Below are positions 6,378 through 12,343 of a stretch of 22,081 nt of DNA, piece by piece; position 1 is the first letter of the stretch; every line of letters begins with the position of its first letter. The stretch spans positions 1 through 22,081 of the forward strand of contig CAZKTO010000052.1 of the NCBI GenBank assembly GCA_964555685.1. Direction: 5' to 3'. Below the pieces are notes generated by a model. The model was not told the origin of the DNA, made no database searches, and saw nothing but the letters and a program-made list of their open reading frames with translations. The stretch comes from CAZKTO01 sp964555685 (lineage in GTDB: Bacteria > Chloroflexota > Dehalococcoidia > SHYB01). The translations under genes and the position numbers were made by a program.

Positions 6378-7583
6378 ATGACCACCATCCCGCCCGCCAA
6401 CAGCGCCCGCCGCCCCCTCCCCCTGGAGGGCATCCGCGTCGCCAACCTCGGCTGGATCTGGGCCGCGCCCGTCCTGGGCCACCTCATGGCCGACATGGGC
6501 GCCCAGGTGGTCCGCATCGAGTCCGGCATCTCCCTCAAGAACGTCCCGGCCCAGACCTTCAACTTCCACAACATCCAGCGGAGCGCCATGAGCATCACCC
6601 TCGACCTCTCCAAGCCCGAGGCCGTGGCGCTCACGCGGCGCTTCATCGAGACCTGCGACGTCGTCATCGAGAACTACCGCCCCGGCACCATGGAGCGGTG
6701 GGGCCTGAGCTACCGCGACCTGCGCCAGATCCGGCCCGACATCATCATGGCCTCCCTCTCGGCGGCGGGCCAGGACGGGCCCCTGCGCAGCATCAGCACC
6801 TTCGGCTCGTCCCTCGGCAGCCTCACCGGCCTCGACTCGCTCCAGGGCTACTACGATAACCGGCCCATCCCCGCGGGCATGGCCCTGCCCGACCCGTTCA
6901 ACGGGATCCTCGGCCTCTACGCCATCCTGGTGGCGCTGCGCCACCGCCAGCGGACGGGCCGCGGCCAGTACATCGACCTCTCCCAGTGGGAGGCCACCAC
7001 CTGCACCATCGGGGGACCGCTGCTGGACTGGCAGATGAACCGGCGCATCGAGGGCACGCGCGGCAATCGCGACCCGGCCTGGGCGCCTCACAACGTCTAC
7101 CCGGCCCGAGGCCAGGACCGGTGGGTCGCCATCGCCGTCAAGACGCAGGAGGAGTGGCTCGCCCTCCGCCGGGCCATGGGCAACCCCGCGTGGGCCTTCG
7201 AGCCCCCCTTCGCCGACGCCTTCCGCCGCCTCCGCAACCAGGACGAGCTGGACCGGCGCATCGCCCAGTGGACGGCCCCGCGCGACAACATGGAGGTGAC
7301 GCGGCTCCTCCAGAGCGCCGGCGTCGCCGCCTTCCCCTCCATGTCCAACCAGGAGCTGTTCAACGACCCGCATTTCCTGGAGCGCGAGGGCCTCGTCGAG
7401 CTCCACCACCCCTTCGGGACGGAGACGGTGTATGGCATCCACTGGAAGCTCAGCGGGACGCCGGGCCGCATCCGCCGGGCCGCGCCGCTCCTGGGCCAGG
7501 AGAACGCCTGGGTCTTCCAGGACCTTCTGGGAGTTCCCGAGGAGGAGCTGCGGCGCCTGCAATCGGCCCAGGTGGTCTATTAG
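6378..7583 (+). CDS. CaiB/BaiF family CoA-transferase, second of the pair
   Basis: A 401-residue type III CoA-transferase with full family signatures: LEGIRVANLGWIWAAPVLG at 16-34, GAQVVRIES, VIENYRPGTMERWGL at 96-110, the likely catalytic Asp D172 in LPDPFNG, and GRGQYIDLSQWEA at 194-206. The ATG at 6378 follows the TGA of the upstream gene with no gap, and AGGTGA (6367-6372) supplies a ribosome binding site 5 nt away, so translation is probably coupled. It would load CoA on an organic acid entering the neighbouring hydratase/aldolase steps; the donor and acceptor are unknown. Compared with the first copy it is the more canonical one. Confidence 0.92.
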   Translation: MTTIPPANSARRPLPLEGIRVANLGWIWAAPVLGHLMADMGAQVVRIESGISLKNVPAQTFNFHNIQRSAMSITLDLSKPEAVALTRRFIETCDVVIENYRPGTMERWGLSYRDLRQIRPDIIMASLSAAGQDGPLRSISTFGSSLGSLTGLDSLQGYYDNRPIPAGMALPDPFNGILGLYAILVALRHRQRTGRGQYIDLSQWEATTCTIGGPLLDWQMNRRIEGTRGNRDPAWAPHNVYPARGQDRWVAIAVKTQEEWLALRRAMGNPAWAFEPPFADAFRRLRNQDELDRRIAQWTAPRDNMEVTRLLQSAGVAAFPSMSNQELFNDPHFLEREGLVELHHPFGTETVYGIHWKLSGTPGRIRRAAPLLGQENAWVFQDLLGVPEEELRRLQSAQVVY

Positions 7584-7612
7584 CGGTACGCGGACAAAGG
7601 GATGGAGGCGCG

Positions 7613-8089
7613 ATGCTGGCTAACCCCAGGACCTTCACCGCGGCGGGTGTGGTCGCGGCGCTGCTGGTGATCGGCGGGGCCTTCCTGACCTGGGCCAAGG
7701 CGACAGCCCCGGCCATCCCCACCGTCACCCAGCCGGGCATCGAGAGCGACGGCGTGGTCACGCTGCCGCTCGCCCTGGTCGCCGTTGGCGTGCTGGCCTG
7801 GCGCCGCCGCCGGAAGGGGCAGGAGCTGCGCCAGGGGCTCATCCTGCTCGCCATCGGCGCCCTCATCGCGCTCATCGCCCTCATCGGCATCCTGGACGTG
7901 GAGCGCATCGCCTCCAAGCTGCGCGAGCAGTCCCGCGGCGGCATCGAATACGGCGCCGGGCCCGGGCTCTACCTCACCCTCGCCGGCGGGGGCGCCATCG
8001 CCGCGCTGGGTGCCCTGGCCTCGTCCTTCGCCCGCCGCCCGCCCGGCGAGCCGCGCGCCAAGCCCGCCAGACCCACCAAGCGCCGCTGA
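7613..8089 (+). CDS. Small membrane protein with four predicted helices, unknown function
   Basis: A 158-residue protein starting at ATG 7613 with GGAGG at 7604-7608. Hydrophobic segments lie at about 10-27 (ending GGAFLTW), 50-63, 76-95 and 118-139, with basic stretches RRRRKG (64-69) and a C-terminal tail of Arg/Lys/Pro that should be cytoplasmic. The pattern of a G-x-FL-x-W end of helix 1, an I-x-SDG turn before helix 2 and GPGLYLTLAGG at helix 4 recurs in small uncharacterised membrane proteins of Actinobacteria and Chloroflexota, as far as I recall. It is 29 bp downstream of the CoA-transferase pair and could be in the same transcript. I do not recognise a function. Confidence 0.75.
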   Translation: MLANPRTFTAAGVVAALLVIGGAFLTWAKATAPAIPTVTQPGIESDGVVTLPLALVAVGVLAWRRRRKGQELRQGLILLAIGALIALIALIGILDVERIASKLREQSRGGIEYGAGPGLYLTLAGGGAIAALGALASSFARRPPGEPRAKPARPTKRR

Positions 8090-8151
8090 CCGGTGGCGGC
8101 CCGCCCTTACCGCAGGGGCGGCCCCCGGAGCCTGCCCTGAGCCGAAGCCGC

Positions 8152-8228
8152 GCCCTGAGCCGAAGCCGCGAGCTTGCTTGAGCCGAGCGGAGCGAGCCCT
8201 GAGCGAAGCCGAAGGGGTGGCGGTCAGC
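8152..8228. repeat. 77-bp direct repeat, copy A
   Basis: Bases 8152-8228 match 17283-17359 at 75 of 77 positions; the differences are at 8163 and in the GAAG(C/T)CG word. It is made of GAGC/GCTTGC words, such as CGAGCTTGCTTGAGCCGAGC, and ends GGGTGGCGGTCAGC. A partial tandem CCCTGAGCCGAAGCCGCG precedes it (8135-8152). It lies between the membrane protein gene and the ABC importer promoter. Confidence 0.9.
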
Positions 8229-8267
8229 CGAAGGGGCCGCCCGTCCCCTTCTCCTGCTTCTGTTGAT

Positions 8268-8296
8268 TTGACAGGCCTTCCCTTCCAGGCTAGCAT
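8268..8296 (+). promoter_or_regulatory. Sigma-70 promoter of the ABC importer operon
   Basis: TTGACA (8268-8273), 17-bp spacer, TAGCAT (8291-8296; four of six with the key first, second and last bases). Transcription should begin near 8303, leaving a leader of about 234 nt before the GTG at 8537. Confidence 0.7.
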
Positions 8297-8302
8297 TCTC
8301 TC

Positions 8303-8536
8303 TAGCTCGCCATGACGCACGATAAGGACATCGCCCCGTCCCCCGCACCGGCTGCCCCGACTCGTCGGGGCGGTCTTGCTGTGTCTTCCAGCTGCCGGCC
8401 CATGTGCGTCTGTATCTGCTCCTGATAGGTCTTCGTCCGCCTGTGGCGGACGCCTCCGAGGCCTAACAGGAGCACCCTGACTACCCTCGTTGGCCGTATT
8501 TGCCTTGCCTATTTCGTGTCGTACAGGAGCGGCGGC
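8303..8536 (+). promoter_or_regulatory. Long foldable 5' leader of the ABC importer operon, unclassified
   Basis: This stretch has no gene. GACGCAC (8314-8320) can pair with GTGCGTC (8404-8410) to close a domain that also contains CCGGC (8348-8352) with GCCGG (8394-8398) and the hairpin GCCCCGAC-TC-GTCGGGGC (8354-8371). A second domain follows: TGCTCCTG plus TAGG (8417-8424, 8426-8429) pairs with CCTA plus CAGGAGCA (8462-8465, 8467-8474) around an inner hairpin GTCCGCC-TGT-GGCGGAC (8435-8451). I see none of the TPP, cobalamin or ykkC/guanidine signature words. It could be a riboswitch or a leader into which repeat hairpins have inserted. Confidence 0.45.
8354..8371. repeat. Palindromic core repeat in the importer leader
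   Basis: GCCCCGAC-TC-GTCGGGGC, the same 8-bp arms as the copies at 1792, 5730 and 12728, with a different two-base centre. Confidence 0.85.
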
Positions 8537-9571
8537 GTGCGCAGAAGCGTGAGCAAACACATCGTCTGGCTGGCCCTGGCCCCGGCCTTCGTGGCGGGCG
8601 CCTGCGGCGGCTCCGGCGCGCCCACCGTCCGCGTGGCCTACTTTCCAAACATCGCCCACGCCACCCCGATGACCGGCCTGGCCCGCGGGACGTTCCAGGA
8701 GGCCCTGGGGCCGGGCGTGACGGTCAAGCCGCGGGTGCTCAACGCCGGGCCCGAAGTTATCGAGGGCCTCTTCGCCGGCGAGATCGACATCGCCTACGTG
8801 GGCCCCAACCCCGCCATCAACGGCTACGTGCGGTCCCAGGGCGAGGCGCTCCGCATCGTGGCGGGGGCCGCCAGCGGCGGCGCCTCGTTCGTGGTGACGG
8901 AACGCTCGGGTATCCGGACGGTCGCGGACCTCAAGGGCAAGCGGATCGCGACGCCGGGCATCGGCAACACCCAGGACGTCTCCCTGCGAAGCTATCTGCG
9001 GCTCCACGGCCTGAAACCCAAGGACGCCGGCGGGACCGTCCAGGTCATCCCCATGAAGAACCCGGACATCCTGACGCTCTTCTCCCAGGGCGAGATCGAT
9101 GGCGCCTGGGTACCCGAGCCCTGGGCCACCCGGCTGATCCTCGAGGCCGGCGGGCGGCTCTTCATCGACGAGCGGGAGCTGTGGCCCGACGGCCAGTTCG
9201 CCGCCACGGTGGTGGCCGTCCGCACCGGGTTCCTGCGCGACCATCCGGACCTGGTGGCGCGCTGGCTCCAGGGCCACGTGCAGAGCACCCGCTGGCTCCG
9301 CGCGAACCCCCAAGAGGCGCAGGCGCTCTTCAATCAAGAGATGGCTCGGGTCCTCGGCAAGGGCCTGCCGGACCGGGTCCTCGCCCAGGCCTGGGCCGCC
9401 ATCGACTTCGAGAGCGCCATCCCCGAGGAGGCCGTCCTCGGCGCCGCCGCGCTGGCCTACGAGGTGGGCTATCTGGGCCAGCGCCGCCCGGACCTGGGGG
9501 GCCTCTTCGTTCGCGCGCCGCTGGAGGGCGCCCCGCGAGTCGCCGGCCGGGCGGAGGGAGCGCGCCCATGA
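8537..9571 (+). CDS. ABC transporter substrate-binding lipoprotein, NitT/TauT/SsuA type
   Basis: A 344-residue periplasmic-type binding protein. The start is GTG 8537, with AGGAG (8525-8529) 7 nt upstream; GTG 8516 has no such site. The signal peptide is hydrophobic at 9-22 and ends in AGAC, a weak lipobox, with C23 as the lipidated residue. The mature protein begins with VRVAYFPNIAHATPMTGLARG, here read as motifs VAYFPN and HATPMTGLA, then GEIDIAYVGPNPAINGY, GGASFVV, DLKGKRIATPGIGNTQDVSLR and GEIDGAWVPEPWATR. These are hallmarks of binding proteins for nitrate, sulfonate, taurine or related anions; the ligand cannot be fixed from sequence. Its last bases overlap the ATPase start (ATGA), so the three genes form one operon. 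Confidence 0.9.
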   Translation: MRRSVSKHIVWLALAPAFVAGACGGSGAPTVRVAYFPNIAHATPMTGLARGTFQEALGPGVTVKPRVLNAGPEVIEGLFAGEIDIAYVGPNPAINGYVRSQGEALRIVAGAASGGASFVVTERSGIRTVADLKGKRIATPGIGNTQDVSLRSYLRLHGLKPKDAGGTVQVIPMKNPDILTLFSQGEIDGAWVPEPWATRLILEAGGRLFIDERELWPDGQFAATVVAVRTGFLRDHPDLVARWLQGHVQSTRWLRANPQEAQALFNQEMARVLGKGLPDRVLAQAWAAIDFESAIPEEAVLGAAALAYEVGYLGQRRPDLGGLFVRAPLEGAPRVAGRAEGARP

Positions 9572-10431
9572 GGATGCCGTCCTTCCGCCAGGACCGCCCA
9601 GACCCGGTCAACCATGACGCCTCCGGCTACAAGCTCTACCTCGATGGCGTCGGCAAGCGCTTCTCCAGCCGCGGCGGCTGGACCCACGCCGTCGAGAAGT
9701 TCACCCTCGGCATCGCCCCAGGCGAGTTCGTCTGCCTCGTGGGCCCCTCCGGCTGCGGCAAGACGACGCTCCTCAATATCGCCGCGGGCCTGGTCAAGCC
9801 GGACGCCGGAGCGGTCTACGTGGACGGGCGCCCCATCACGGGGCCGGGGCCCGACCGGACCGTCGTCTTCCAGGAGAACGCCCTCTTCCCCTGGATGACC
9901 GTGAAGAAGAATGTCGAGTTCGGCATGGAGATGCTCGGCAAGCCTAGGATCGAGCGGGACGTGACCAGCCGGTTCTACCTGCGGCTGACGAGCCTGGACG
10001 AGTTCGAGGACTTCTACGTCCACGAGCTCTCGGGCGGCATGAAGCAGCGGGCGCAGCTCGCCCGGGCCCTCTGCATGAACCCCAGCGTCCTCCTCATGGA
10101 CGAGCCCTTCGCCGCCCTGGACGCCATGACCCGCGACTTTCTTTACGACCAGGTGCAGACGCTGATCATCGCCGTCAAGAAGACAGTCCTGTTCATCACC
10201 CACAATATCCGTGAGGCGGTGATCCTGGCCGACCGGGTGGTGCTCATGACGGCCCAGCCCGGCTCCATCAAGGCCGACATCAAGATCGACCTGCCCCGGC
10301 CCCGGACCTTCGACGCGCCCGAGGTGGTGCGGGTCACCAGCGAGCTGCTCAAGGAGCTCCGGACGGAGATCGAGAAGGCCGAGGAGGAGGAGCACCATGC
10401 GCCACGAGCCCGCGGCCGAGAGCCCCGCTAA
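9568..10431 (+). CDS. ABC transporter ATP-binding protein, NitT/TauT/SsuB type
   Basis: A 287-residue ATPase that starts at ATG 9568 and overlaps the previous stop by 4 bp, with GGAGGGAG just upstream. Walker A is GPSGCGKTT (59-67), the Q-loop is Q102, the signature LSGGMKQRAQLARAL starts at 154, Walker B is VLLMDEP (174-180) and the switch His is H212. FQENALFPWMTV after the Q-loop is typical of the nitrate/sulfonate importer ATPases. An N-terminal extension of about 20 residues precedes the first strand. It energises import with the permease encoded next, whose gene overlaps this one by 35 bp. Confidence 0.95.
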   Translation: MRMPSFRQDRPDPVNHDASGYKLYLDGVGKRFSSRGGWTHAVEKFTLGIAPGEFVCLVGPSGCGKTTLLNIAAGLVKPDAGAVYVDGRPITGPGPDRTVVFQENALFPWMTVKKNVEFGMEMLGKPRIERDVTSRFYLRLTSLDEFEDFYVHELSGGMKQRAQLARALCMNPSVLLMDEPFAALDAMTRDFLYDQVQTLIIAVKKTVLFITHNIREAVILADRVVLMTAQPGSIKADIKIDLPRPRTFDAPEVVRVTSELLKELRTEIEKAEEEEHHAPRARGREPR

Positions 10432-11224
10432 CGGCCAGGCGTCCCCGCTGCGACGCATCGTGGAGGCGCGGGCGCTCCACATGGCGCTCTTCCTGGCCGC
10501 CCTCGTCGGCGTCTGGGAGGGCGTGGTGCGCCTCGGCTTCTGGCCCGAGTACCTCTTCCCATCGCCGTTCACCGTCTTCGCCCGCGTCGGCGACGGCCTC
10601 CAGGACCACAGCATCCCCGTCGCCGTCGGCAACACCATGCGCCGCATGGCCATCGGCTACGGGAGCTCGCTCGCCGCGGGCGTCCTGCTGGGCCTCCTCA
10701 TCGCCCGGTTCCGGCTCGTCGAGGACACCCTGGGCTCCCTCATGCTCGGCCTTCAGGCCCTGCCCAGCATCGTCTGGCTGCCCCTGGCCCTCATCTGGAT
10801 CGGCCTCAACGACACGGCCATCATCTTCGTCGTCATCATGGGCTCGCTCCTCTCCATCACCCTGGCGACGGCCGACGGGGTGAAGAACATCCCGCCGCTC
10901 TACCATCGGACGGCGCGCACCCTGGGCGCCCGGGGCCCCGCCCTCTACTGGCGCGTCGTCCTGCCCGCCTCCCTGCCCACGATGATCACGGGGATGAAGC
11001 TGGGGTGGTCCTTCGCCTGGCGGTCGCTGATGGCGGCGGAGCTCCTCTTCGTCACCGCGGGCCTGGGGCACCTCCTGGAGGCCGGACGCCAGCTCAACGA
11101 TATCCCGCAGGTCATGGCGATCATGGTCGTCATCGTAGCGCTGGGCCTGCTGGTGGACCGCCTCGTCTTCGCCATCCTCGAGGAGCGGGTCCGCCGGCGA
11201 TGGGGCCTCACCGGCATCCGCTAG
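10397..11224 (+). CDS. ABC transporter permease, NitT/TauT/SsuC type
   Basis: A 275-residue inner-membrane protein. ATG 10397 lies inside the end of the ATPase gene behind AGGAGGAGGAG. About six helices are visible at roughly 28-46, 85-103, 115-135, 138-156, 205-222 and 238-260. The cytoplasmic EAA-type coupling loop is TARTLGARGPALYWRVVLP (172-190), followed by LPTMITGMKLGWSFAWRSLMAAE, the family's conserved block (here as motifs LPTMITG and FAWRSLMAAE). The gene is the last in the importer operon and faces hisF across a repeat-filled 196-bp gap. Confidence 0.95.
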   Translation: MRHEPAAESPANGQASPLRRIVEARALHMALFLAALVGVWEGVVRLGFWPEYLFPSPFTVFARVGDGLQDHSIPVAVGNTMRRMAIGYGSSLAAGVLLGLLIARFRLVEDTLGSLMLGLQALPSIVWLPLALIWIGLNDTAIIFVVIMGSLLSITLATADGVKNIPPLYHRTARTLGARGPALYWRVVLPASLPTMITGMKLGWSFAWRSLMAAELLFVTAGLGHLLEAGRQLNDIPQVMAIMVVIVALGLLVDRLVFAILEERVRRRWGLTGIR

Positions 11225-11233
11225 CGCCGGGCG

Positions 11234-11266
11234 GTCATGGCGAGGAACGAAGTGACGAAGCAATCG
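11234..11266. repeat. ATTGC-type element, diverged copy
   Basis: Begins GTCATGGCGAGGAACGAAG and ends GACGAAGCAATCGC; the ends are the same words as in the copy at 11318-11396, with ATGG for ATTG. It lies 9 bp after the permease stop codon. Confidence 0.7.
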
Positions 11267-11284
11267 CACTCTCCCTTCCCCTTC

Positions 11285-11314
11285 CAGCCGCACCGGCACG
11301 CCCAGGCCCGCCAG
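11285..11314. repeat. Duplicate of the last 30 bp of hisF, displaced copy
   Basis: Thirty bases here are identical to 11424-11453, the 3' end of hisF encoding LAGLGVPVRL. The two copies are 139 bp apart in the same orientation, and the displaced copy lacks the stop codon. ATTGC-type elements lie on both sides of it (11234-11266 and 11318-11396). Confidence 0.95.
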
Positions 11315-11317
11315 CAC

Positions 11318-11396
11318 GTCATTGCGAGGAGTCCCGGCGGGTAGCCACCCTGCGCTGACCGAAGGATGGATGCCGGGCGACGAAGCAATCTCCGCA
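11318..11396. repeat. ATTGC...GCAAT element, long copy
   Basis: It opens GTCATTGCGAGGAGTCCCGG and closes CCGGGCGACGAAGCAATCTC. The arms CCCGG/CCGGG and ATTGC/GCAAT are inverted. The interior carries CCCTGCGCTGACCGAAGG, a degenerate form of the CCCTGAGC...CGAAGG words of the 77-bp repeat. It sits between the two copies of the hisF tail. Confidence 0.75.
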
Positions 11397-11420
11397 CTCG
11401 CCAGGAGAGCCGTGGGGCGG

Positions 11421-12236
11421 CTACAGCCGCACCGGCACGCCCAGGCCCGCCAGGTAGCGTTTCACGTCCCGGATCTTGAACGTCCCGTAGTGGAAGACGC
11501 TGGCGGCCAGCACCGCGTCGGCCTTGCCCGCCTCCAGCGCCTCGTAGAAGTGCCGCATCTCGCCCGCGCCGCCGCTGGCGACGACCGGCACCGAGACGGC
11601 CTCGGACACGGCCCGCGTCAGCTCCAGGTCGTAGCCGCGCTTGGTGCCATCCGCGTCCATGCTGTTCAGAACGATCTCGCCTGCGCCCAATTCCACGACG
11701 TATCGCGCCCACTTGATCGCGTCTATGCCGGTTGCGCGACCCCCGCCCCGGCCCGTGTGGGTCCGGATCTCCCACCGGGAAGAGGAGTCCAGGGCGATGT
11801 GCGCAGGGACGCCCTCCACTGTCTGTGCGTGGTCGATGCGCCGGACGTCCATCCCCACGACGATGCACTGGCTCCCGAAGCGGCGGGCGCCCTGGGTGAT
11901 GAGCTTGGGGTCCTGTACTGCCGCTGTGTTGATCGAAACCTTGTCGGCGCCGGCCTCCAGCATCCGCCGGACGTCCTCGACGGTGCGGATGCCGCCGCCG
12001 ACGGTCAGCGGGATGAAGACCTGCTCGGAGACTTGTTGCACCACCTCCACCATCGTGCCCCGCTGGTCCGCTGAGGCGGTGATGTCATAGAAAACCAGCT
12101 CGTCGGCCCCCTGGGTGTTGTAGAAGGCCGCTAGCTCAACTGGGGCGCCGGCGTCCCGATGGTCACGGAACCGCACCCCTTTGACGACGCGGCCCCGGTC
12201 CACGTCCAGACAGGGGATGATGCGCTTGGTCAGCAT
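11421..12236 (-). CDS. hisF: Imidazole glycerol phosphate synthase, cyclase subunit
   Basis: A 271-residue (beta-alpha)8 barrel that uses ammonia from HisH to convert PRFAR to imidazole glycerol phosphate and AICAR. The N-terminus MLTKRIIPCLDVDRGRVVKG holds catalytic D11, and the second catalytic Asp is D130 in VVGMD. The phosphate-binding loops are TVGGGIRT (78-85), IVLNSMDADGTKRGYD (188-203) and VVASGGAGE (218-226). At 271 residues it is about 19 longer than the usual 250 or so; most of the excess lies at about 134-166, between VVGMDVRR and GRATGIDA. No clear ribosome binding site precedes the ATG at 12236, because repeat sequence directly abuts the start. The hisH and hisA genes lie upstream on the same strand, separated by a permease gene. 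Confidence 0.97.
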   Translation of the reverse strand: MLTKRIIPCLDVDRGRVVKGVRFRDHRDAGAPVELAAFYNTQGADELVFYDITASADQRGTMVEVVQQVSEQVFIPLTVGGGIRTVEDVRRMLEAGADKVSINTAAVQDPKLITQGARRFGSQCIVVGMDVRRIDHAQTVEGVPAHIALDSSSRWEIRTHTGRGGGRATGIDAIKWARYVVELGAGEIVLNSMDADGTKRGYDLELTRAVSEAVSVPVVASGGAGEMRHFYEALEAGKADAVLAASVFHYGTFKIRDVKRYLAGLGVPVRL

Positions 12237-12237
12237 G

Positions 12238-12304
12238 GGCTTTCTCTCATTGCGAGGACCCCGGCTCGTCGGCTTTCTGTCATTGCTTCGTCCCCCGACT
12301 CGTC
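12238..12304. repeat. Near-tandem units against the hisF start
   Basis: Two imperfect units of 33-34 bp: GGCTTTCTCTCATTGCGAGG...CTCGTC (12238-12270) and GGCTTTCTGTCATTGCTTCG...CTCGTC (12271-12304). They supply the whole 5' region immediately before hisF. Confidence 0.75.
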
Positions 12305-12319
12305 GGGGGACGAAGCAAT
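12282..12319. repeat. ATTGC...GCAAT palindrome, perfect 18-bp arms
   Basis: The left arm ATTGCTTCGTCCCCCGAC (12282-12299) and the right arm GTCGGGGGACGAAGCAAT (12302-12319) pair perfectly around TC. It fills most of the gap between the TauE/SafE gene and hisF and is the most complete copy of the family in the window. It has no T run, so a terminator role is doubtful. Confidence 0.92.
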
Positions 12320-12343
12320 CTCCGCGTGCGCTGTGGAGAGCGT

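Noticed and set aside
5058..7562. 834-residue open frame on the - strand
   Set aside because: It is the antisense shadow of the DUF35 and CoA-transferase genes in very GC-rich DNA; composition is Ala/Gly/Val/Asp-rich with no family motif, while both + strand products are clearly real.
8135..8228. CRISPR-like array from the repeated GAGC words
   Set aside because: The units are irregular, lack constant spacers and recur as one block elsewhere, so this is an intergenic repeat.
8303..8536. TPP, cobalamin or guanidine riboswitch before the ABC importer
   Set aside because: The conserved words of these classes are absent; the leader was kept only as unclassified structure.
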